Assembly (NCBI GenBank): GCA_963847965.1
Contig: CAWKCG010000016.1
Span: 1 to 64,000, forward strand
Reading direction: 5' to 3'
Source: Palsa-504 sp963847965
GTDB lineage: Bacteria; Actinomycetota; Actinomycetes; Streptosporangiales; Streptosporangiaceae
Length of the DNA: 64,000 nucleotides
Shown here piece after piece: positions 58,664 to 64,000 of this stretch. Positions within the stretch are counted from its first letter, which is position 1, and each line of letters opens with the position of its first letter. Made by a program: the position numbers and the translations under genes. The notes beneath the pieces are model-generated. The model did no database searches. It worked only from the letters and a program-made list of their open reading frames with translations, and was not told the DNA's origin.

Positions 58664-58737
58664 CTCGGGCTCACATGGATGTTCCGGTAGCCGCGGACTT
58701 TTCACAGAATCCCAAGAAATGGGAAAGGGGAACGCAA

Positions 58738-59010
58738 ATGCCTGAAACGATAGAAATCGACGCCACCGAACCACCTGAAATCGGACTTGCGCCCGATAGC
58801 CTCGGATGGCAGGAGGTGGAAGGGTACGTCAGGATCACCAAACGGCCTGTTCTGGCTGCGCTGCCAGAAGAGCACGGGAAGTTCAGGGGCATCTTCTGGG
58901 ATCCGGTTAAGGCAGCGGTCGGCGCAACTGACGATCTCGGCCCTGGTCAGGAAACTGCCCTTGGCCAATTTCGTGACTTCCTGCGCCAGCCAATACCGCA
59001 GCAGGTCTAG
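58738..59010 (+). CDS. Small hypothetical protein
   Basis: A 90-residue protein from ATG 58738 with AAAGGGG 7 bases upstream. PETIEIDATEPPEIGLAPDS, WQEVEGYVRITKRPVLAALPEEHGKF and a helical end. Not recognised. Its composition is less G/C-extreme than that of its neighbours, as expected of acquired genes. Confidence 0.5.
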   Translation: MPETIEIDATEPPEIGLAPDSLGWQEVEGYVRITKRPVLAALPEEHGKFRGIFWDPVKAAVGATDDLGPGQETALGQFRDFLRQPIPQQV

Positions 59011-59079
59011 AGCCGGCTTCGCTGCGCGGCATGATGACCTCGAAGGCCTGGCCTACCCTGTGGCCAGAGTCCGGCGCGA

Positions 59080-59916
59080 ATGCCAGCGCTGCGGGAAATC
59101 CAGCGCCTCGCCCTGTCGTCAGATGTCTCCGCGGAGGAGCGGCGCGAGCTGGCCAGGCGAGGTCACGCGCTCCCAGATGGCAGCTACCCGATCGGGGACG
59201 CGAAGCACCTGCACTCCGCCGCCGTGCTCGCGGCGTCCGGGCACGGCGATGTCGCCGCCGCCCGGAAGCTGATCCGCAAGCGCGCCGCGGAGCTGGGCGT
59301 CGACCTGCGCTCGCTGCCGGGATTCTCTCAGGATGACGAGGACCTGAAAGAGCAGGCCCAGCGGGACCGCAAGCGCCGCAGGGCCGCGCACCACGGCGAG
59401 GCACCGCGCCGGGGGCAGGACCGGCACGGCCCCGGCGGCCATGGCTCGTCCGACGACGACTACACCGGAGGCGGTGAGGGACCGTCCGGCCAGGGCGAGG
59501 GCGGGTCCATGGCCGCTAGCCGGGCGCTGATGCGCAGGAGCGACGGCAGCCTGACCACGATCGAGCTGACCGGCGCGCAGGAGGAGGAGCTGGGCCTGGC
59601 CGCAGGCGGGGACGACGGCCCGGTGGGCTACTACGTGCGGATGGCCGCGGAGGAGTTCGCCCCCGATGGAGGGGTCACGAGCGGCGCCACCTACAAGCCC
59701 CCGTTCCGCGTCCACGACGCGGGCAGCAGCCAGGACGGCGAGAGCATCACCGACGTGGAGGCGGAGATCAGCCGCTACCTGCGCCAGGCTGGCGGGCTCA
59801 GCAAGGAGAAGCCGTCCGGGTCTTCCGTGCGTTACCCGCCGGGAAGCCCGGCGGCCCGCAGGCGCGCAGAGCAGCGCGAGCTGGCCGGCGGCAGGCCGCA
59901 GAGCTGGCCCAGATGA
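59080..59916 (+). CDS. Phage/element protein with DUF6582-like N-terminus
   Basis: A 278-residue protein. Residues about 14-70 (DVSAEERRELARRGHALPDGSYPIGDAKHLHSAAVLA, ARKLIRKRAAELGV) match the short domain found at the ends of many phage capsid-protease and portal-linked proteins (LPGxxxYPIxDxxHLxxAL). A charged Gly/Asp-rich linker and a 130-residue part (TTIELTGAQEEELGLAAGGDD, VGYYVRMAAEEFAPDGGV) follow. No catalytic residues seen. It overlaps the next gene by 4 bases. Confidence 0.55.
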   Translation: MPALREIQRLALSSDVSAEERRELARRGHALPDGSYPIGDAKHLHSAAVLAASGHGDVAAARKLIRKRAAELGVDLRSLPGFSQDDEDLKEQAQRDRKRRRAAHHGEAPRRGQDRHGPGGHGSSDDDYTGGGEGPSGQGEGGSMAASRALMRRSDGSLTTIELTGAQEEELGLAAGGDDGPVGYYVRMAAEEFAPDGGVTSGATYKPPFRVHDAGSSQDGESITDVEAEISRYLRQAGGLSKEKPSGSSVRYPPGSPAARRRAEQRELAGGRPQSWPR

Positions 59917-60215
59917 CCGGTCTGCCTCCCCCGCCCCCGCCTGGCGTGCAGGAGGGCCTGCTGGAGTACCTGCGCGACCACCCCGACCAGGACGCCCAGG
60001 TGATGGCCGCGCTCGGCCTGGCGCCCAGGGATAGCCGGGTGCAGCCCGCGGATGAGCCGCTGAGGTCCATTGGCCCCGGCGGCATGTCCGGCCAGGACAC
60101 CGGCGGCTACGAGCTGAGGGTCACGGCCACGGTCGGCACCGGGCGCGAGGTCATGCAGATGGCGGGCCAGAACGCCGGCGGCTTCGAGCTGAGGGCCACC
60201 CAGGGCCAGCTGTAA
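59913..60215 (+). CDS. Small hypothetical protein with C-terminal repeat
   Basis: A 100-residue protein starting at ATG 59913 (ATGA overlap with the previous gene). It has a proline run PPPPPPG, a helix LLEYLRDHPDQDAQVMAALG and two similar C-terminal strands, GGYELRVTATVGTG and GGFELRATQGQL. Not recognised. Same transcript as its neighbour. Confidence 0.5.
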   Translation: MTGLPPPPPPGVQEGLLEYLRDHPDQDAQVMAALGLAPRDSRVQPADEPLRSIGPGGMSGQDTGGYELRVTATVGTGREVMQMAGQNAGGFELRATQGQL

Positions 60216-60233
60216 GAAGCCCGTACAACCGGC

Positions 60234-60545
60234 GTGGCAGCGCTGAAGACCCAGCAGGCCGGCACCGTCGCCCCGGCGTTCAGGTCCGGTGGCGTGCCCC
60301 CCGTAGATTGCGGCCCGCGGATACCGGTCACCGCGGCCACGCTGATGGAGACGTGCTGGCGCTGCGTCTGGGTGGCGTTCCCGTCCGCTGACGGGTGGCA
60401 CTGGAGCCTGAAATGCGTGCACGGCACGTGCCCCGAGCACCGGGAGCTGCTCCGCTCGTTCGTGCCGCCGAGACTAGATGCCCCCGGGAGCGTCCTGACC
60501 CCCGCGACAGGAGCCCGCGAGACGGCCCCGGCTAGTGAGGACTAG
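60234..60545 (+). CDS. Small Cys-containing hypothetical protein
   Basis: A 103-residue frame from GTG 60234. ETCWRCVWVAFPSADGWHWSLKCVHGTCPEH has a C-x2-C...C-x4-C-x2-H arrangement that could bind zinc. The rest is low in structure. Not recognised. Confidence 0.45.
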   Translation: MAALKTQQAGTVAPAFRSGGVPPVDCGPRIPVTAATLMETCWRCVWVAFPSADGWHWSLKCVHGTCPEHRELLRSFVPPRLDAPGSVLTPATGARETAPASED

Positions 60546-60585
60546 ACCCCGAGGCCAGAGGGCGGGATTTCCCTGTGGGAGCGCG

Positions 60586-60783
60586 CTAGGGCCTGGTCCG
60601 GGCCAGCACCTCGCGGGTGGCGTCGACCACGGCCCCGGCCACCGCCGGGTCGGGTGAGCCCGCGAGCTTCACCAGGATGGCGCGGACTTCCACGCCGGTC
60701 AGCGAGGCCACGTCCACCGCGGAGAGCCGCAGCGGGGAGATGTCCGGCTCCGGGAGAGGCCGCGCGGGCGGGTAAGGTCCCAT
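60586..60783 (-). CDS. Small hypothetical protein
   Basis: A 65-residue protein from ATG 60783 (GGGGG just upstream). LRLSAVDVASLTGVEVRAILVKLAGSPDPAVAGAVVDATREVL is helical. Not recognised. Divergent from the GntR gene. Confidence 0.45.
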   Translation of the reverse strand: MGPYPPARPLPEPDISPLRLSAVDVASLTGVEVRAILVKLAGSPDPAVAGAVVDATREVLARTRP

Positions 60784-60857
60784 GCCCCCATTAAAGCAGT
60801 AGCGCGGCTTAGCGCGCTAGGTCGCGTGCCTCCTGGCCCGCCCCCGGCCTGCCCCGA

Positions 60858-60863
60858 TACCGT
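60858..60863 (+). promoter_or_regulatory. -10 box TACCGT, leaderless start of GntR gene
   Basis: TACCGT, 6 bases, ATG 60870. Confidence 0.6.
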
Positions 60864-60869
60864 GCGCTC

Positions 60870-61097
60870 ATGATCAGCAAGGATGACCCCCGGCCTGCAT
60901 ACGTGCAGCTGGCGGCCATTCTGCGCGCCCGGGTAGCTTCCGGGCAGATCACCGCCAGGCTGCCGTCCGAGCGGGACCTCCAGCAGGAGTTCGGCACCGC
61001 GCCCATGACGGCGCGCAAGGCCATCAGGCTGCTGGCGGATGAGGGACTGGTGGAGACCGTGCCGGGCCGGGGGACGTTCGTCCGGAAGGACTCCTGA
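60870..61097 (+). CDS. GntR-type winged-helix regulator, DNA-binding domain only
   Basis: A 75-residue protein consisting solely of a GntR HTH: YVQLAAILRARVASGQITARLPSERDLQQEFGTAPMTARKAIRLLADEGLVETVPGRGTFV. The usual effector domain is missing. Stand-alone HTH proteins of this kind (KorSA-like) are common on actinomycete integrative plasmids, where they control transfer or replication genes. Five 10-bp repeats start 58 bases downstream and could be its operator; inference. Confidence 0.85.
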   Translation: MISKDDPRPAYVQLAAILRARVASGQITARLPSERDLQQEFGTAPMTARKAIRLLADEGLVETVPGRGTFVRKDS

Positions 61098-61337
61098 CCC
61101 CGTAAGCGTGCAGGGTGTGGCTCCGTGTGGCCCGGTGGGCTCAGTGTTCCCCAAACGCTCGCCAGCGCTAGCCAGCGCTCGCCAACGCTAGCCAGCGCTC
61201 GCCAACGGCGTGTCGGTGGTATTACCACATCAGATGCTGTTAGCTTTCTGACAACCATGATGTCGTGGTTGCAAAGAAACTAGGGCGAGACGGCTCTCAC
61301 CGCCCCGCCCTAGCCGGTGCCAGCTACCGAGCCCCTG
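61098..61337. other. Region with iteron-like repeats
   Basis: No gene. It holds five tandem 10-bp repeats (61155-61204), one CGGCGTGTCGGT element (61206-61217) and the inverted repeat CAACCA-N8-TGGTTG (61252-61271). Confidence 0.5.
61155..61204. repeat. Five tandem 10-bp repeats (iteron-like)
   Basis: Five copies of (A/G)CGCT(A/C)GCCA in exact 10-base phase. The period is about one helical turn, so five proteins could bind on one face of the DNA, as at replication iterons or multi-site operators. Confidence 0.75.
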
Positions 61338-61484
61338 TCAAAGACCGCAGCTGGACACACCGTTCGGTGGCTGCGGGCCGGGCACGTTACCGTGACCCGC
61401 CCCGGCCGCCGCAAGGACGACGGCCACGCTCACAACCACCTGGATCCATGCGGACAGGCTCGGGGCCTGCCTTTTCCTGCTCAT
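61338..61484 (-). CDS. Small membrane or secreted peptide, 48 residues
   Basis: From ATG 61484, which has AGGAGG 5 bases upstream, a very strong site. The protein begins SRKRQAPSLSAWIQVVVSVA and continues VVLAAAGAGHG: a basic N-terminus and one hydrophobic segment, either an anchor or a signal peptide, then a Pro/Gly tail with one Cys (SSCGL). Not recognised. The frame is open upstream, but only this start has a binding site. Confidence 0.6.
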   Translation of the reverse strand: MSRKRQAPSLSAWIQVVVSVAVVLAAAGAGHGNVPGPQPPNGVSSCGL

Positions 61485-61800
61485 TGCTACCTCCTTCTTT
61501 GCGGCCTTGGTGCCGCTAGCGCGCACCGAAGCCAGGCAGGGGATAGCCCGAGCAGGACCGCCCAGGATCCTGATAGCCAAGTAAACCGGGCCAGGGCGGC
61601 AACGTCTCGCACCGGGCGCGGCGTGTCGGTGACTCTCCCCGGCGTGTCGGTTAGCCTGCCCGCGTTTTCGGGGCTGCCGGGGCATAGGCACGTACGTGAC
61701 ACCCGGCGGAACGACTCTTTAGCCCTGCGAACGGAAACCCGGAGGAGAATGCTCCCACCTGGCCCCGCAATGGGGGCATGACAGCATTCCCCACCGGGGG
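61485..61800. other. Non-coding flank before the tadA operon
   Basis: No gene. It contains two CGGCGTGTCGGT elements (61619-61630, 61640-61651), an inverted repeat GAATGCT/AGCATTC (61747-61753, 61783-61789) and the promoter described at 61778-61806. Confidence 0.5.
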
Positions 61801-61806
61801 TAGCAT
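61778..61806 (+). promoter_or_regulatory. Vegetative-type promoter of the TadA-associated gene
   Basis: ATGACA (61778-61783), a 17-base spacer and TAGCAT (61801-61806). This is the best -35/-10 pair seen in the window. The right arm of the inverted repeat GAATGCT/AGCATTC falls in the spacer. Confidence 0.6.
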
Positions 61807-61907
61807 TGACAGTTGTCAAGACCTTATTCCAGGTCAGGCGAAACCGCTCCGCAGCAGCGACCTGCATGGTAGCAATGTCCCGTGCAGAGCATGCTGGTGC
61901 ATTGACC

Positions 61908-62399
61908 ATGCCGGACGTGGGTGAGACCGACTTCGCTGTCATCGTCTACCGGGAAGAAGACCAGTGGGAAGCGGGCGCGCTGCCGGCCGCGGTCACTGCC
62001 GACCTCGACGGTTTCCTGCTCGCGCTGCGCCGGCAGCCCAGCATCGGCGGCACCATCGGCTTCGCGGGCGTGGGCGACGACTTCTGGGTGGCCGTGCGGA
62101 TCCTCGGTGAAGACGTGCTGCTGTTCCTCTCCGACCTCACCGCGGCGGTGGACTATCCGCTGGCCCGCCAGGTGCTGGAGACCCTGGACATCCCCATCCC
62201 GTCCGATGACGAACTCGACCAGGTGCTCCCGGCCGGTGACCTGTCCATTTTCGCGGATCTCGGACTTGACGAGATGGAACTCGGCGCGGTCGCCGCCGAC
62301 CTCGACCTCTACCCCGAAGATGCCGTGGCCAGCATCGCCGAGCGCTTGCGGTTCGGGGACGCGGTGGAGCGCGCCCTGGACAGCGCGCTCGGCCCGTGA
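61908..62399 (+). CDS. tRNA adenosine deaminase-associated protein
   Basis: A 163-residue acidic protein from ATG 61908 (in-frame ATGs at 61866 and 61875 are possible; none has a good binding site). FAVIVYREEDQWEAGALP, FWVAVRILGEDVLLFLSDLTAAVDYPLARQVL and ADLGLDEMELGAVAADLDLYPEDAVASIAERL match the protein encoded before tadA in many actinomycetes. Its role in tRNA editing is suggested only by this constant neighbourhood. Its TGA overlaps the GTG of tadA. Confidence 0.85.
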   Translation: MPDVGETDFAVIVYREEDQWEAGALPAAVTADLDGFLLALRRQPSIGGTIGFAGVGDDFWVAVRILGEDVLLFLSDLTAAVDYPLARQVLETLDIPIPSDDELDQVLPAGDLSIFADLGLDEMELGAVAADLDLYPEDAVASIAERLRFGDAVERALDSALGP

Positions 62400-62932
62400 C
62401 CGGCTACACCGCGTCCTTCGAGCCCGCGATGCGGCTCGCGCTGGCCGAGGCGGTGCAGCAGGCCCGGGACGAGCTGGCCCGGGCCGAGCAGGAGGAGCCG
62501 GACGGCGATGACGTACCCGTCGGCGCCGTCATCCTCGACGAGGCCGGCACGATCCTCGCACGCGCGCGAAACCGGAGGGAAATCGATCATGATCCCACCG
62601 CGCACGCGGAGATGCTGGCGATCAGGCAGGCGGCCGGGGCGCTCGGCGGCTGGCGCTTGACCGGCCTGACGCTGGTCGTGACGCTGGAGCCATGCACGAT
62701 GTGCGCGGGCGCGGTGACGGCGGCCCGGCTCGACCGGCTGGTCTACGGAGCCGAAGATCCCCGGGCCGGTGCCGCCGGGTCGCTGTGGGACGTGCTCAGG
62801 GACAGACGCCTGAACCACCGCCCCGAAGTCATCGGCGGGGTGCTCGCCGCGGAATGCGGCGCTGTGCTTCAGGAGTTCTTCGCCTCTCGCAGGCAGCGCC
62901 GCGGGTCGCAGCGGCCGCCGAGCGAGGGCTGA
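62396..62932 (+). CDS. tadA: tRNA-specific adenosine deaminase TadA
   Basis: A 178-residue zinc enzyme that makes inosine at the wobble position of tRNA-Arg(ACG). DHDPTAHAEMLAIRQA contains the zinc-binding His and catalytic Glu; EPCTMCAGAV has the two zinc-binding cysteines; RLVYGAEDPRAGAAGSLWDVL is the usual substrate loop. A 15-20-residue insertion (ARAEQEEPDGDD) sits after the first helix. The GTG start overlaps the preceding stop, so the pair is coupled. Confidence 0.95.
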   Translation: MTGYTASFEPAMRLALAEAVQQARDELARAEQEEPDGDDVPVGAVILDEAGTILARARNRREIDHDPTAHAEMLAIRQAAGALGGWRLTGLTLVVTLEPCTMCAGAVTAARLDRLVYGAEDPRAGAAGSLWDVLRDRRLNHRPEVIGGVLAAECGAVLQEFFASRRQRRGSQRPPSEG

Positions 62933-62951
62933 TTCGGGTAAGCTCGCCAAC

Positions 62952-63038
62952 GGTGGAGTCGCCTAGTGGCCGAGGGCGCACGCCTCGAAAGCGTGTGAGG
63001 GGGCAACCCCTCCGTGGGTTCAAATCCCACCTCCACCG
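62952..63038 (+). tRNA. tRNA-Ser(CGA)
   Basis: Acceptor GGTGGAG (62952-62958) pairs with CTCCACC (63031-63037), discriminator G. The anticodon stem CACGC/GCGTG encloses CTCGAAA, anticodon CGA at 62986-62988; long variable arm; T arm GTGGGTTCAAATCCCAC. CCA is not encoded. Confidence 0.96.
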
Positions 63039-63194
63039 CCGAGCGGGGGCTTTGTGCACGTCTGGTGCAGCTCACGGGGAACTTAATCACGCGTCCCAGA
63101 CGTTCGCACAAGTGATCACGCGGTAGCGCGGTGATCCGGCGTGCTCGGGTAAGGCGAACCACGTGCCAGACCAGCCTCCGGCGAGGAGAACCGA

Positions 63195-64000
63195 TTGTTT
63201 GAACCGCAGGGAACCGGGTTCTTCCTGCTCCTGGTGGTGATCTTCGCGGCATTGCTCGTCTGGGTGGCAGTCGCTAAACAGGTCGTATTCCGGGTGCTGG
63301 CCGCCTGCCTCGCCTTCATTCCCGCCATGGCCTTCGGCATTGCGGCGGTCAATAAGTTCTACGACTACTACCAGACCTGGGGCGGGATGATCAGCGATCT
63401 CACCGGCCAGGGCGTGAACAGCATCCCCAAATACGCGGTCGCCGGTAAGGGCTCCAACAAGCAATTCGACAAGGACATCGGCCGGGTCACGAACAAGGCT
63501 GAAGACGCCGAGGTCGGATACCTCTTCCAGACGACGGTCACCGGCGCGCGGAACCATATCGCTCGCGATGTGTACGTCTACCTGCCGCCGCAGTACTTCC
63601 AGAAGTCCTACGCGCAGTACAGGTTCCCGGTCATCGAACTCCTGCATGGTTCGCCGGGTGACCCGCAGGCCTGGCTGGACGTGCTCGGCCTGATCCCCAC
63701 CTTCCTCAGCCTGCTCGAGGCCCATCCGGCCGACGCCGCGGTGCTGGTCATGCCCGATACCGACGGGGGCAAGCAGTACGCGCTGCAGTGCCTCAACGAT
63801 CCGGGCGGCATCCAGGACATGACCTTCGTCGCGCAGGACGTGCCGAACTACATCGCGCGACTCGTCCGCGTACAGCCGCCGGGCCGGGCCTGGGGCCTGG
63901 CCGGCTATTCGGAGGGAGGGTACTGCGCGGCCAACATCGCGTTGCAGAACCCGGAGCACTACGGGGTCGCCGGAGTGATGTCTGGGTATTTCGCGCCCAT
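63195..64000 (+). CDS. Putative esterase (alpha/beta hydrolase, antigen 85/esterase D-like), partial
   Basis: Runs off the window. The start is TTG 63195 with GAGGAG 6 bases upstream. The first 60 residues hold two membrane helices (TGFFLLLVVIFAALLVWVAVA, VLAACLAFIPAMAFGIAAV), so the catalytic part faces outside. The hydrolase domain begins near 115: DVYVYLPPQYFQ, RFPVIELLHGSPGDPQAWL, AAVLVMPDTDGGK and the nucleophile elbow GYSEGG. This is the putative-esterase family that includes mycolyltransferases and feruloyl-esterase-like enzymes. Catalytic Asp and His lie beyond the end. Confidence 0.85.
   Translation, partial: MFEPQGTGFFLLLVVIFAALLVWVAVAKQVVFRVLAACLAFIPAMAFGIAAVNKFYDYYQTWGGMISDLTGQGVNSIPKYAVAGKGSNKQFDKDIGRVTNKAEDAEVGYLFQTTVTGARNHIARDVYVYLPPQYFQKSYAQYRFPVIELLHGSPGDPQAWLDVLGLIPTFLSLLEAHPADAAVLVMPDTDGGKQYALQCLNDPGGIQDMTFVAQDVPNYIARLVRVQPPGRAWGLAGYSEGGYCAANIALQNPEHYGVAGVMSGYFAP

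Noticed and set aside
63087..63959. 290-codon minus-strand frame at the right edge
   Set aside because: Antisense to a plus-strand esterase with GYSEGG nucleophile elbow and a good ribosome-binding site before TTG 63195.

Overview
The window is a contiguous piece of a high-GC actinomycete chromosome. The evidence is the strongly G/C-biased third codon positions, the conserved fhaA-fhaB-pstP-rodA-pbpA-pknA-pknB cell-division/cell-wall operon with crgA beside it, the bacterial proteasome activator Bpa, the TadA-associated protein, a DUF222/HNH endonuclease, a treXYZ cluster and many leaderless genes. It looks closest to the Streptomyces/Streptosporangiales side of the phylum; I cannot name a genus from sequence alone.

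Layout. 0-4.8 kb: end of glgX/treX, then treY and treZ in translationally overlapping order (trehalose from glycogen). 4.8-12 kb: a PLP-dependent deaminase/racemase-like gene, an unknown gene, an aldonolactone-oxidase-like flavoprotein and a HerA/VirB4-like ATPase followed by a cluster of DnaA-box-like sites. 12-16.3 kb: a polytopic mannosyltransferase-like protein, a DUF5324-like protein, cyclophilin, rhomboid protease and crgA. 16.4-25.4 kb: the Ser/Thr kinase/cell-wall operon on the minus strand; pknA carries a one-base frameshift in a G run. 25.4-37.9 kb: tRNA-Leu, universal stress protein, FAD oxidase, hybrid-sensing histidine kinase, DUF222/HNH, polysaccharide ABC ATPase, a small anti-sigma/anti-anti-sigma pair, a glycosyltransferase, pheA, bpa and a MinD-like ATPase.

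37.9-40.8 kb is a graveyard of integrated elements at tRNA-Ser(UGA): a 101-bp perfect direct repeat of the tRNA 3' part and its flank, a truncated tyrosine integrase, a remnant of a second related integrase, short further copies of the tRNA end, and two cargo genes (a GNAT acetyltransferase and a Cys-rich unknown). 40.8-52.8 kb returns to chromosome-type genes: an internally duplicated membrane protein, VOC protein, CtaG, an AAA ATPase, an unusual MauE-like plus Cys-rich protein pair, an ECF sigma factor, acyl-CoA synthetase, tRNA-Ser(GCU), ROK protein with an antisense-overlapping XRE/cupin regulator, EamA transporter, and a PH-domain protein preceded by an unannotated 51-residue membrane protein.

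52.8-61.7 kb is a second accessory region that opens with a tyrosine recombinase and holds DUF2637, winged-helix, DUF6941-like, DUF4258/DUF2283, DUF6582-like and GntR genes, several of them broken, with 10-bp iteron-like repeats at its right side. 61.8-64 kb: TadA-associated protein and tadA, tRNA-Ser(CGA) and the start of an esterase.

A recurrent feature is a TANNNT box placed 6 or 7 bases before the start codon, which predicts leaderless transcription of at least ten genes here, including genes inside both accessory regions.
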